A stretch of DNA of 39,415 nt from an uncultured bacterium (GCA_903895695.1 CAITUY010000092.1:1-39415), one strand, 5' to 3'; positions 18,832-27,979 are shown, counted from the stretch's first letter. Made by a program: numbers and translations. The notes: generated by a model from the letters alone, not told the origin.

Positions 18832-20475
18832 TCATTCCCGATGACCCGGCGGATCGCGGATCACGGTGTCATGACGGCACTCTACGTCATCCCGGTCGGG
18901 ATAATCGAGCGTGTAATGCAGCCCCCGGCTCTCCCGGCGGGACTGCGCGGAACGGATGATCAATTCCCCCACGTCGGCGATGTTGCGCAGTTCGAGAATA
19001 TCGGGCGTGACCAGGTAGTCCAGGTAGTACTGGCGGATCTCATCCCTCAGGTTACGAATACGCCGGGCCGCCCGTTCCAATCGTTTGTCGGATCGGACGA
19101 TGCCCACGTAGTCCCACATGCAGGTCCGCACCTCGTTCCAGTTGTGCTCGAGCACAATACTTTCGTCACTCGGCACGGCGTCGCCGCACTCCCACTCCGG
19201 TATCCGGATGCCGCCGACATCGGGCTGCGGCTGCTTGCCGAGGTGCTCGGCCATCAGGTAGGCGCACACCAGGGCCTCGAGCAACGAGTTGCTCGCCAGC
19301 CGGTTGGCGCCGTGCAAACCCGTGCAGGCCACTTCCCCGCAAGCGTAAAGTCCGGGCATGGCGGTACGGCCGTCCACCGCGGCCTCGACGCCGCCGCAGA
19401 AATAATGCGCTGCCGGCACCACGGGAATCAGGTCGCGCGCCATGTCGATGCCAAGCGACAGGCAGCGCGCATAGATCGTAGGAAAACGCTTGAGCAAGAA
19501 CTCGACCGAACGGTGACGGATGTCGAGGTAGACGCACGGCGCACCACTAAGTTTCATTTCCCGGTCGATGGCCCGGGCCACAATGTCCCGGGGGGCCAGG
19601 GCGCCACGCGGATCGTACCGGTCCATGAACGGCGTGCCCGCGGCATCGACCAGGTTGGCCCCCTCGCCGCGCAGCGCCTCGCTGATGAGGAATGACTTGG
19701 CCTTCGGGTGATAGAGGCACGTGGGATGGAACTGGATGAACTCCATGTTTTTGATCGGCACGCCGGCGCGCCAGGCCATGGCCACGCCGTCCCCCGTTGC
19801 GATGTCCGGGTTGCTGGTGTAGAGGTAGACCTTGCCGCCGCCGCCCGTTGCCAGGATGGTGCTGGCGGCGCGGATGGCGAAGATCTCGCCGGAGTTCTCA
19901 TCCAGCGCGTACACGCCCACGCACCGGTTCTCGCCCAGTCCCGCCGTACCCGCCTCGGCCGCGTCGCGCCCGGCAAGCCACCCCGTGGTGATCAGGTCGA
20001 TGACCATGCAATGCTCAAGGGTGGTAATCGCCGATTGGGCCACGGCCCCGCCCAGCAGGACCTGCTCGATCGCCTGCCCGGTGATGTCGCCCGCGTGCAG
20101 GACGCGCCGCCGCGTATGCCCAGCCTCACGGCCCAGGTCGTAACGCCCGTTCGCGGGGTCCGGCCCCTCGGCGAAGACGAGACCGAGCCGCTCCAGCTCA
20201 GCAATGCGCTCAGGACCGTTGCTGACGATCCGCCGCACGACCTCCTCGTCGCAAAGGCCGGCCCCGGCGTCCAACGTGTCGCTGACGTGCGCCGCGAAAC
20301 TGTCGTCGGAATCCATGACGCAGGCAATCCCGCCCTGCGCATAGTTCGTATTGCTCTCGGCGCGATTCTTCTTCGTGAGGATCGTCACGCGCCCGTATCG
20401 ACACAAGTGCAGCGCCGACATCAGCCCGGCAATGCCGCTGCCCAAAACCAGAAAATCGCAGTCGAGGGTTCTCAT
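18832..20475 (-). CDS. nadB: L-aspartate oxidase
   Basis: Flavoenzyme for the first step of de novo NAD synthesis (L-aspartate to iminoaspartate). In anaerobes fumarate can replace oxygen as electron acceptor. 547 residues. FAD Rossmann motif LGSGIAGLMSALHL is at the N-terminus, followed by the family box ESNTNYAQGGIA. Substrate and catalytic region shows FHPTCLYHP, then LRGEGANLVDAAG, then RDIVARAIDREM. The second FAD motif is GLYACGEVACTGLHGANRLA, and the fumarate-reductase-type C-terminal helical domain is complete. No nadA or nadC is in the window. It is divergent from fabI across 165 bp. Confidence 0.96.
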   Translation of the reverse strand: MRTLDCDFLVLGSGIAGLMSALHLCRYGRVTILTKKNRAESNTNYAQGGIACVMDSDDSFAAHVSDTLDAGAGLCDEEVVRRIVSNGPERIAELERLGLVFAEGPDPANGRYDLGREAGHTRRRVLHAGDITGQAIEQVLLGGAVAQSAITTLEHCMVIDLITTGWLAGRDAAEAGTAGLGENRCVGVYALDENSGEIFAIRAASTILATGGGGKVYLYTSNPDIATGDGVAMAWRAGVPIKNMEFIQFHPTCLYHPKAKSFLISEALRGEGANLVDAAGTPFMDRYDPRGALAPRDIVARAIDREMKLSGAPCVYLDIRHRSVEFLLKRFPTIYARCLSLGIDMARDLIPVVPAAHYFCGGVEAAVDGRTAMPGLYACGEVACTGLHGANRLASNSLLEALVCAYLMAEHLGKQPQPDVGGIRIPEWECGDAVPSDESIVLEHNWNEVRTCMWDYVGIVRSDKRLERAARRIRNLRDEIRQYYLDYLVTPDILELRNIADVGELIIRSAQSRRESRGLHYTLDYPDRDDVECRHDTVIRDPPGHRE

Positions 20476-20640
20476 AAGGTGTCCCGCACGCGCCGCTCAA
20501 GATACCGGACACGTGCCCCGCCTGTCCAGCCGCGGAAACCGCTGCGCGACACACTTGCCCGTTGCGATCGCAACGGTTATCTTCTCGCGGCAACGGGCGC
20601 TGCCGGTGATGCGTCAGCCCCCGCACAGGAGACGGAAAGC

Positions 20641-21453
20641 ATGTTGGAAAGAGATTCAACCTACGTCGTGATGGGATTGCTCGACCGCCATTCGATCGCC
20701 TATGCCATCGGCCGAACCCTCCAACGACTGGGCGGTCGCGTGGTCTACACCATGCAAAGCGAGGTGCTGAAACGCCGCCTCTGGGACTCCGACAAGGCCC
20801 TGGCGGCTGATGAGAAGAGCGCCCTCGACTGCCGGTTCTGCGATGTGGCCAAGGATGAGGAAGTGAAAGCCGTGTTCGAGTCTGTGGGACCCCTGGCCGG
20901 CGTCGTACACTCCATCGGCTACGCCAACCCCAAGACCTGCCTGGGACCGGAATTTCACACCGACGCCATCGACGACATCCAGAAGTCCTACCACGTAAGC
21001 TGCGTGTCGCTGGCGACCGCCGCCCGCTACGCGGTTCCCCGGATGAAGGACGGCGGTTCGATCGTCACGCTCTCGTTCGACACGCACCACGTCTACCCGC
21101 TCTACAACTGGATGGGCGTTCACAAGGCCGCCCTCGAGGCCCTGGTGCGCGCCTTGGCCCGCCGACACGGCCGTGATCTGGTCCGCGTCAATGCCGTCTC
21201 GTCCGGCCCGGTGCTGACCACGGCCGCGAGCAAGATCCCGGACTTCGAGCGGATCGGCCGGATCTGGTACGACACCAGCCCAATTCCCTGGGATCCCGCG
21301 GCGGACAAGTTCGCCGTGGCCGATGCTGTCGCGTTCCTGCTGAGCCCGCTGGCCCGCAAGATCACCGGCCAAGTGCTCGCCGTGGATGGCGGCGCCGCCA
21401 TCATGGGCGGGACGCTGACGGAAATCGAGCAGGCAGTCCGGGCACCGATATGA
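20641..21453 (+). CDS. fabI: Enoyl-ACP reductase, FabI/InhA-type short-chain dehydrogenase
   Basis: NADH-dependent reduction of enoyl-ACP, the last step of each fatty-acid elongation cycle. 270 residues. N-terminal cofactor segment is YVVMGLLDRHSIAYAIGRTL, and LAGVVHSIGYA follows. The catalytic Tyr-x6-Lys is in YNWMGVHK. The third active-site position, Tyr in most bacterial FabI, is Phe here (SFDTHHVYPLYNWM). This gives the Phe-Tyr-Lys triad known from mycobacterial InhA. The C-terminus GQVLAVDGGAAIMGG is typical. AGGAG lies 9 nt before the ATG. It is followed 17 nt later by the cupin gene. Confidence 0.88.
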   Translation: MLERDSTYVVMGLLDRHSIAYAIGRTLQRLGGRVVYTMQSEVLKRRLWDSDKALAADEKSALDCRFCDVAKDEEVKAVFESVGPLAGVVHSIGYANPKTCLGPEFHTDAIDDIQKSYHVSCVSLATAARYAVPRMKDGGSIVTLSFDTHHVYPLYNWMGVHKAALEALVRALARRHGRDLVRVNAVSSGPVLTTAASKIPDFERIGRIWYDTSPIPWDPAADKFAVADAVAFLLSPLARKITGQVLAVDGGAAIMGGTLTEIEQAVRAPI

Positions 21454-21470
21454 AATACGGTTGAGGCACC

Positions 21471-22010
21471 ATGCGTGGCGAAAATAGGGCGGTCGTAGGG
21501 AATCGACAGTCCGGAGCAATGGCGTGGATCCGGGCGCTGAAGCTGCGGCCTCACCCCGAAGGCGGCCACTATCGCGAAACGTACCGCTCCGGTGAAAGCC
21601 TCCCCGCGGGCAGTCTTCCGCCGCGCTTCGCCGGTGCACGCTCGTTTTCCACGGCCATCTACTTTCTGATCCAATCCGGGCAAGTTTCGCGGCTGCATCG
21701 CATCCGATCCGACGAGGTGTGGCATTTCTACGCCGGGTCCCCGCTCACCGTTCACGTCATCGAGCCCCGAGGCCTCCATCGCGCCATTCGGCTCGGGCGA
21801 CGTCCGTCGGCCGGTCAGGTGCTGCAGGCCGTGGTGCCGGCCGGCGCTTGGTTCGGGGCCGTGGTCGACCGGGCTCGTAGCTTCGCGCTCGTCGGGTGTA
21901 CCGTGGCGCCAGGATTTGATTTCGCAGATTTCGAACTGGCCGATCGGGCCGCGTTACTGAGGCAGTTCCCACGTTACCGCCAGGTCATCGAACAGCTGAC
22001 ATCGGCCTAA
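21471..22010 (+). CDS. DUF985-family cupin protein
   Basis: 179 residues. Family hallmarks are LRPHPEGGHYRETYRS near the N-terminus, STAIYFLI, then SRLHRIRSDEVWHFYAGSPL (the cupin metal-type box), LQAVVPAGAWFGA and CTVAPGFDFADFEL. These are small single-domain cupins of unproven function. The first 16 residues are poorly conserved, and an ATG at 21519 with GGAG close by could be the true start. It is probably cotranscribed with fabI. Confidence 0.85.
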   Translation: MRGENRAVVGNRQSGAMAWIRALKLRPHPEGGHYRETYRSGESLPAGSLPPRFAGARSFSTAIYFLIQSGQVSRLHRIRSDEVWHFYAGSPLTVHVIEPRGLHRAIRLGRRPSAGQVLQAVVPAGAWFGAVVDRARSFALVGCTVAPGFDFADFELADRAALLRQFPRYRQVIEQLTSA

Positions 22011-22046
22011 CTTCCAGTCGGTCCCAACGGGATCCCGCGTGGGCTA

Positions 22047-22110
22047 CCGGCGGCGGACCGCCGGCTCCACGTCGTGAGTGCCCCGTTCTGGAGCCGGCCG
22101 TCCCGGCCGG
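22047..22110. repeat. Two GC-rich palindromic hairpins in the gap after the cupin gene
   Basis: Hairpin 1: CCGGCGG (22047-22053), loop CGGA, CCGCCGG (22058-22064). Hairpin 2: CCGGCCG (22094-22100), loop TCC, CGGCCGG (22104-22110), preceded by TGGAG. They lie between convergent genes, so they may end transcripts, but neither has a T-run. The rest of the 169-bp gap shows nothing recognisable. Confidence 0.6.
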
Positions 22111-22179
22111 TAGAGGTCGTGGTGACCTGCGGAGCGTTTATGTTTAGGCTGATTCCGGACGGTCGCCCACAGCCTGAAT

Positions 22180-22590
22180 TCACACGCCCCTGACCACCAG
22201 ATACGCCCAGTTCGCCAACACCAAGGCAGCCGCCGAAATACCCAGCAGCCACTTCTCGCGCCGGTTTGCCGCCGCCACGGGATATGGCCACCCGAACACC
22301 GCCATGCCCCAGGCGTAAGCCAGCCACATGGCGGCCGCCATCACGATCGCCACGATCAGCGGCTGTAGCTGGATGGCCATGGCCCAGTCGCCGTGCAGCA
22401 AAGCTTTCACACAGCGCGTCGCCCCACACGTCGGGCACGGAATCCCGGTCAGGCGGTGAAACGGACAGACCGGCAGCCACGCGACCGGCCATGCAACCGC
22501 GGCCAGCGCCATGCCGCCCGCTAACAGGCTTGCAACTGCCGAACGCCGCAACCCGCGCGCACGGCCGTTACCGTCACTCTGTTGCCACAT
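22180..22590 (-). CDS. DUF2752 membrane protein
   Basis: 136 residues from the ATG at 22590, which has GAGGGG 8 nt upstream. It has three predicted transmembrane helices. Between helices 1 and 2 is the family signature CPFHRLTGIPCPTCGATRC (paired cysteines), then HGDWAMAIQLQPL. DUF2752 proteins are small membrane proteins of unknown function common in Bacteroidetes, PVC bacteria and Actinobacteria. It is divergent from the histidine kinase across a gap holding a heptad repeat and an AT-rich dyad. Confidence 0.85.
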   Translation of the reverse strand: MWQQSDGNGRARGLRRSAVASLLAGGMALAAVAWPVAWLPVCPFHRLTGIPCPTCGATRCVKALLHGDWAMAIQLQPLIVAIVMAAAMWLAYAWGMAVFGWPYPVAAANRREKWLLGISAAALVLANWAYLVVRGV

Positions 22591-22620
22591 GACCTTCACC
22601 CCTCGTACGATGCCAGAGAG

Positions 22621-22697
22621 CCGTTCACTTTTCACGGTTTCTGTTTGTCCGCTGAGCACTGAACACCGAAACTTGACTTTTCACTGCCTACCGAGCA
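22621..22697. repeat. Heptanucleotide-phased degenerate repeat, tract 1
   Basis: Eleven consecutive 7-mers in one phase: ccgttca, cttttca, cggtttc, tgtttgt, ccgctga, gcactga, acaccga, aacttga, cttttca, ctgccta, ccgagca. The last three positions favour TCA or TGA, and the sense changes in the middle. It lies between divergent gene starts and is clearly AT-richer than the flanks. Same class as the tracts at 29092, 36021, 36472 and 36581. Confidence 0.75.
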
Positions 22698-22721
22698 CTC
22701 CCTCCTCCGGCTCGCGGTTTC

Positions 22722-22743
22722 GTTAATTCGTCAAGAAATTAAC
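22722..22743. promoter_or_regulatory. AT-rich dyad upstream of the histidine kinase gene
   Basis: Perfect inverted repeat GTTAATT-N8-AATTAAC, 44 bp before the kinase ATG and about 130 bp before the divergent DUF2752 start. It stands out in GC-rich surroundings and has the size of a dimeric repressor site. No regulator gene adjoins it. Confidence 0.4.
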
Positions 22744-22787
22744 ACCGGCGCTTGACCTCGTTTGGCACCGTAGCTCATCATAACGAT

Positions 22788-24731
22788 ATGTTGCGCACGA
22801 AACTATTCTGGGCCTTCATCACGGTCGTCCTGATCGTCGGACTTCTGTCAGCGGTCATCGGCATCCGTATGATCCGTAGCCGGCTGGTGGAGGAAGCCCA
22901 GACCCGCGTGACACTCGACCTCGGCAGCGCCTGGGCTGTCTCGCATGCCAAGCTGGATGAAGTGCAGACGATCGTGAAGCTGGTCTCCGCCAAGAAGCAG
23001 ATCGTCGACGCCGGCAGTTCGAAAACCTGGGACGATGCCGAGCTTCAGAGTCGGCTCGAAGTCACCCGCACGAGTTTCAAACTCGATTTCCTGACACTGG
23101 TGGATCCCCAGGGCAAGGTCGTGATGCGCACAGCCCCGCCCTACGCCAAAGGCGACTACCGGTCGGCCGATCCAGCCGTCAGCGCCGCCCTGCACGGAGA
23201 CACGATCGCCGGGTTCCGGGTCATGGGTCAGGGCGAGTTGCAGAAGGAAGGCGACGGACTGGCTGAACTGGCACTCTTGAAACTGGACGACACGAAATAC
23301 GCCCGGCCGAGCTCGAAGAGCGAGGAGGCCCGCGGGCTCGTGATGATCGCGGCTGCTCCGGTCCGTGAAGGCACCCAGATCCTCGGGGCCATGTACGGCG
23401 GCGTGTTGCTCAATCGCAACAACGCGCTCGTGGATCGCATCCAGGAAATCGTCTTCAAGAAAGAAAACTATCAAGGCCGGCCCAGCGGCACAGCCACCAT
23501 GTTCCTGGGCGACTGCCGGATCGCGACCACCGTACGCCTGGCCAATGGTAACCGCGCGCTCGGGACGCGGGCGTCCAGGGAAGTCAGCGACCGCGTTCTC
23601 GACAATGCCGTATCCTGGATCGGCCGTGCGTTCGTGGTGAACGACTGGTACCTGTCGGCGTACGACCCGATTCGCGACTTGGACGGCAACGTGGCGGGCA
23701 TGCTCTACGTGGGGATACTGGAAAAGCCTTTCACGGACATCGGCCGCAGCCTCGTTTTGCGATATGCGATCCTCCTGCTGGTCGGCGTCGCCGTGGCCGT
23801 CTGGTTCGCGTTCGTCATGTCCGGCCGGATCGCCGCCCCCATCCATCGCCTGGTCGAAGCGACCAAGTTAATGCACCAGGGTCAGCGGCCCGACCCCCTT
23901 CCTATCCGTAGCTCGTGCCTGGAAGTGGAACGTCTGGTCGAGGCCTTCAACGAAATGACTGTCACGCTTCACGAGCGCGAAGACCGGCTCAAAGCGGCCA
24001 AGGCTGAACTCGAGCAGGCCAACGAATCCCTGAAGGCTATCAACCGGAACTACATGGAGACGCTGGGCTTTGTGTCGCACGAGCTGAAGAACCCGCTGTC
24101 GACCATGATGAACTACGTGTACCTGCTGAAAGGTTCGTTCATCGGGCCCGTCACCGAGAAGCAACAACGCGCCGTAACGGTGCTCGAAGCCAACACCAAG
24201 CGCCTCGTGGAAATGGTGCGCCATTACCTCAACCTCTCCCGCATCGAGAATCGCGAGCTGCAACCCATGCTGGGCCGCGTGGCCCTCGTTGAAGAGGTCG
24301 TCCAGCCGCTGCTGGATACGATGATGCCGGAAATCGAAGCCCAGCATCTCGTGTTGGATAACCGCCTGACCCCGGACATCGTGCTGCATGCCGACGCGAA
24401 CATGCTGCGCGAGGTGTTCGAAAACTTGATCAGCAATGCCGTCAAATACGGCCGCGCCGGCGGGCCTCTCGCCTTGTCGGCGACGCGTGTCGACGGGTTC
24501 TACCGGTTCGTGGTCCGCAACGAGGGCGAGGGCATCCCGACCGACAAACAGGGCAAGGCGTTCCAGAAGTTTACACGTTTCAACACGCAGACGATCCGGC
24601 ACCAAAAAGGCACGGGGCTCGGCCTGTTCATCACCCGGGCCATCGTCGAGGCGCACGGCGGCACCATCGAGGTCGAGTCCCACCCGAACGAATGGACAGA
24701 ATTCCGATTCACGCTGCCGGCCGAGGTCTGA
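22788..24731 (+). CDS. Membrane sensor histidine kinase (Cache-HAMP-HisKA-HATPase)
   Basis: 647 residues from the ATG at 22788; a TTG 12 codons earlier is less likely. Transmembrane helix 1 (about 5-28) is followed by a large extracytoplasmic Cache-type sensor. This includes GAMYGGVLLNRNNALVDRI, then GTATMFLGDCRIATTV and LDGNVAGMLYVGILEKPF, similar to Cache_3/Cache_2 sensors. Transmembrane helix 2 (about 325-345) and a HAMP domain follow, then a short coiled coil. The HisKA domain has phospho-accepting His431 in FVSHELKNPLST. The ATPase has N box FENLISNAVKYG, G1 RNEGEGIP and G2 KGTGLGLFITRAI. No response regulator is adjacent, so it is an orphan kinase whose ligand and partner are unknown. 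Confidence 0.92.
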   Translation: MLRTKLFWAFITVVLIVGLLSAVIGIRMIRSRLVEEAQTRVTLDLGSAWAVSHAKLDEVQTIVKLVSAKKQIVDAGSSKTWDDAELQSRLEVTRTSFKLDFLTLVDPQGKVVMRTAPPYAKGDYRSADPAVSAALHGDTIAGFRVMGQGELQKEGDGLAELALLKLDDTKYARPSSKSEEARGLVMIAAAPVREGTQILGAMYGGVLLNRNNALVDRIQEIVFKKENYQGRPSGTATMFLGDCRIATTVRLANGNRALGTRASREVSDRVLDNAVSWIGRAFVVNDWYLSAYDPIRDLDGNVAGMLYVGILEKPFTDIGRSLVLRYAILLLVGVAVAVWFAFVMSGRIAAPIHRLVEATKLMHQGQRPDPLPIRSSCLEVERLVEAFNEMTVTLHEREDRLKAAKAELEQANESLKAINRNYMETLGFVSHELKNPLSTMMNYVYLLKGSFIGPVTEKQQRAVTVLEANTKRLVEMVRHYLNLSRIENRELQPMLGRVALVEEVVQPLLDTMMPEIEAQHLVLDNRLTPDIVLHADANMLREVFENLISNAVKYGRAGGPLALSATRVDGFYRFVVRNEGEGIPTDKQGKAFQKFTRFNTQTIRHQKGTGLGLFITRAIVEAHGGTIEVESHPNEWTEFRFTLPAEV

Positions 24732-24801
24732 GGGGCGAGGGCTGGGTGAGAGGTCAGGGCCATGGCCGAAAAATCATCCGGCCTTGACCTGTATGTCATG
24801 G

Positions 24802-27789
24802 TCACAAGCTCTTCGCCGCCTCAGGCAGAATCAGGCGCACGCCAATGCCCCACGGGCCACCGAGCCGGGTATTGTTCTCGTACAGCATGTACAGGCCCAG
24901 GGTTCTGGTCGAGAACAGGTACTGGGAAGGACGTAGCGTCGTGTCGAGCGGCAGCGACTCGGCCTTGAGGTCGCGCCGCACGATGATCAGGTGTTGTGAC
25001 ATGCATGAGTAGCTCGCCCTTTCGCTGAACGCCATGTTCTGCAACGGCGCGTAGCCGACATGCATGCCAGCCCCACCGATATACATTGTGGTCTCCGCGT
25101 CTCCCAGTGCCGAGAGATCAATCTCTTGCGTCACAAGATTTCGTTCGTTTCCGATCGACCACTGAACGGAACGAATGTCGTGGTCCAGGCCATATAGGTT
25201 TCCCTGCCAAGCCCCCTTCCCACCCATGAATGATACGTGCGCACCCGCCCAGTCACCAACCGTCCTCGCTTCCGCGCTCAGCAAAACGAAGTCCCCGGCG
25301 CAGTCCATCGCTCCGGCGCGCTGGATCCACGCCCACTGTTCGCGGGCAGCGGCCGTCCCTGCCGCGATAATATCGATCGGCTCGAAAGCGGGCACCCGAT
25401 CCGCGCCCGCTGAACCGGCGTCGGTTAACGGATTGCCTGACAGACGCGTGATCTCCAGCACGCGCTCCACGTCGGGGCGGACACCTTGCAGTCGGATACG
25501 ACAGGCCCATGTCCGGCATGGGTCACCGAAAGCTCCGGCGGCCCACAGGACATTCGATGACGCGACATCCACGCAGAGCGCCCGTTCGCAGGGCGGGAGT
25601 CCGTCGGCAGTGCCGATCGTCCGCACGACTCGGCCGTCCGAAGTCACGCACCGCAACCCCTCGCCCTTCACGGCCAACCATACGACGGGCCCATCGCTCG
25701 CGGCACTTCGCACTGTACCATCCGGGATCTGGTAGGCCCAGCACGCGGTTCCATTGGTATTGCACGTGAACAGACCACACGGCCCCCATAGGTACTCCTG
25801 ATCACCGGCGTTCACAACTCCGCACACCCGGTAATGGTCCACGTGCCGAACGTACCGTCGGGGATTAGCATCGCCGACATGACGAAACGCACTATCGCCA
25901 GGGCGCTTCACGTTTCCGGCGATCAGAATGTCGCCTGACTCGGACGACACCAGACCGCCCGTCGGGGCCAGCGGATCCACCACTCGAAGCACAAACGGGA
26001 CCACGTGCACGCCACGTCCCGCCGCCACTTCATCCTGCCGGTCGGCTTCCTCGAGTCGTGACGCTACAGCGGCCTCGGTGCTATTGGAAAACCATTCCAC
26101 GGCCTGCACATTGACGCCGGACTGCGTCAGTGCGCCGCGAGCCAGCCGCATCGCAGCCACCGCGGCACGAAACGCCTTGGGATCGTCGCCATGGCGTGCC
26201 ATGCGGGCGCATACGTCAGCCCACGAGGTGTAAGCTCGGGCCAAGGCCGTGTCGCGGGCACGCAGGGCCGACCACAGTCGACAGGACGCGCCATCGGGGT
26301 AACCGTTTGCCGCCAGCCACGGCCCCAAACCACTCCGGATCACTCCTTCCGCGACGGCCGGCTGTGGCCCCGCCTCGGGCGACAGCATCTCGAACGCGAA
26401 CTGCACGGAACGCTCGGCGAGTGCATCATTCGTCATGGATGCCGCGCACAGCGGCTTCACCAAGGCGATCGAAGCCTCGGCCCAAGCCGCAAACGCCTCG
26501 GCGTTCGTCGGCTCGTGCGCCGCGACAGAACGCCACAGGGCCGGCGTCACCGCGTTGATCAGGTCCCATTCGGCTGCGAGTTGGGCCTCCGGTGGAGTGG
26601 CCGACGCGCGCATCTGACGTCGACGCAACGCGCGCAACTTGTCGAGCGCGCGAGCGAATTCACCGGCTTCCATGTCGCCGCGTCGCGCCAGGAGTTCGAG
26701 GTGCTCAAGCACCGCGTACCATGCAGCATCCGAGTATTGCTTCGCCATGCCGGCGCCATAAAGATCGAGGACCTCCCGCCGCAGATCATAGGCGTCAGGT
26801 TGGAGCAGGAGCGCGGCCTCGGCCAACTGGGCGGCCTCTCCCCAGGCGCCGGCGTCGCGGAACTCGCGGGCGCGGGCCGCCAGCCATGCGGCCCGGACCG
26901 AGGCGGATTCGTTCGTGGCGGCCTCCGCAATCACGGGCAGGCACGCGGCTAGGGTCGCCCCCATCGACCGCGCCGCTTCCTGCACGGGCAAAGACCGCTC
27001 CACGGCCACAGGCGTTGCCCGGCCCCGGTTTACGTCGACTCGCACCACCACCTGGGTGTGAACCAGCCCTTCACCCAGCCGATAGGTTCCCTTCAGCAGC
27101 AGCACCGGCGCAGGCGGAGCGCTGCCGGGCTGCAGTGTGGCTTCACGGCGGAGTAACGCGGCGTCCTCCGCATCCACGAGCACCGTGCCCGGCAAGCCGG
27201 CTACGGCGTCACGGGCGGCGCGCGTCAACGCCTGCGCGAGCCGTCCATCGTCGGGCACGAAGTCGGCGCAGGCAAAGGTCGGCACCGCCGCCACGCGACG
27301 AACACCCGTCAGGTACACGCGAGCCACGAGCCCCGCCAGGCATGTGGCCCGGTTGGCGACTGCGTCGGGCGCCGTGTCGGCGGGCAACTCCTCTTCGACC
27401 AAGACGGCGCCGCTGACACAGTCGGCCAGCCGTAGCGCCAACGATCCCGAGGTGGCGTACCGCACGATGACAACGCCGTCGGCGCGCATCTGCGCCAGCG
27501 CCAGTCCCAGCGAGTGTCCCTCGCTTGCCGCCAGCGCCGCCTCGCGCGCCACGCCCGGCAGCGCATCGCGCTCAGTGACCTCCCAACCGGCCTTCGTAAA
27601 GGCCGCGGTAATCAAGTCTGCCGACGCGGCCAGTTGCGGCGCGGCCACGACCGCCCAACGTCGCCAGGCCCCGGAGCCATCTGCTGCCCGCACGTTTCCG
27701 TCGCCGGTAGCGCCCGCCCCCCCGGATGCGGCCGCCAAGCAGGCGATCAGCGTCATTACCCGAATCGAGATGTATGACGTGTCATTCAT
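24802..27789 (-). CDS. Large exported protein with TPR-like middle and propeller-like C-terminus
   Basis: 995 residues from the ATG at 27789; an ATG 6 codons earlier is also possible. The signal peptide is VMTLIACLAAASGGAGA. Residues about 40-270 are alpha/beta (WAVVAAPQLAASADLITAAF, then ADGVVIVRYA and VLLLKGTYRLG), somewhat like periplasmic CsgG/LpoB-type domains. About 290-590 is helical and repeat-like. The rest contains blade-like repeats (YLWGPCGLFTCNTNGT, WLAVKGEGLRCVTSDGRVV, then NVLWAAGAFG) typical of beta-propellers. I do not recognise a family. It is convergent with the histidine kinase (70-bp gap) and downstream of hydE. It is presumed periplasmic or surface-exposed. Confidence 0.65.
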   Translation of the reverse strand: MNDTSYISIRVMTLIACLAAASGGAGATGDGNVRAADGSGAWRRWAVVAAPQLAASADLITAAFTKAGWEVTERDALPGVAREAALAASEGHSLGLALAQMRADGVVIVRYATSGSLALRLADCVSGAVLVEEELPADTAPDAVANRATCLAGLVARVYLTGVRRVAAVPTFACADFVPDDGRLAQALTRAARDAVAGLPGTVLVDAEDAALLRREATLQPGSAPPAPVLLLKGTYRLGEGLVHTQVVVRVDVNRGRATPVAVERSLPVQEAARSMGATLAACLPVIAEAATNESASVRAAWLAARAREFRDAGAWGEAAQLAEAALLLQPDAYDLRREVLDLYGAGMAKQYSDAAWYAVLEHLELLARRGDMEAGEFARALDKLRALRRRQMRASATPPEAQLAAEWDLINAVTPALWRSVAAHEPTNAEAFAAWAEASIALVKPLCAASMTNDALAERSVQFAFEMLSPEAGPQPAVAEGVIRSGLGPWLAANGYPDGASCRLWSALRARDTALARAYTSWADVCARMARHGDDPKAFRAAVAAMRLARGALTQSGVNVQAVEWFSNSTEAAVASRLEEADRQDEVAAGRGVHVVPFVLRVVDPLAPTGGLVSSESGDILIAGNVKRPGDSAFRHVGDANPRRYVRHVDHYRVCGVVNAGDQEYLWGPCGLFTCNTNGTACWAYQIPDGTVRSAASDGPVVWLAVKGEGLRCVTSDGRVVRTIGTADGLPPCERALCVDVASSNVLWAAGAFGDPCRTWACRIRLQGVRPDVERVLEITRLSGNPLTDAGSAGADRVPAFEPIDIIAAGTAAAREQWAWIQRAGAMDCAGDFVLLSAEARTVGDWAGAHVSFMGGKGAWQGNLYGLDHDIRSVQWSIGNERNLVTQEIDLSALGDAETTMYIGGAGMHVGYAPLQNMAFSERASYSCMSQHLIIVRRDLKAESLPLDTTLRPSQYLFSTRTLGLYMLYENNTRLGGPWGIGVRLILPEAAKSL

Positions 27790-27979
27790 CAGTCGTCCAC
27801 AAAACATGGATCGTCAGGATTAAGCAGGCGCCGGGATGATCAGTCAAGGACTTGTTGGAACACCACATCAGCCAAAGTGACGGCCGCCCGCACGCAACGC
27901 CGACCCGAACCGGCAGATGGCAAGTGAATCGAACGCGAGACGCACACCCCAAAGAACAAGACCCGGAACCCGCGCTTCT

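Noticed and set aside
19708..20640. Long in-frame extension upstream of fabI
   Set aside because: It is antisense to nadB. The conserved FabI sequence and a good ribosome site begin at 20641.
24751..24790. Imperfect 11-bp stem between the convergent kinase and exported-protein genes, considered as a terminator
   Set aside because: Large loop, one G-U pair and no T-run on either strand; too weak to annotate.
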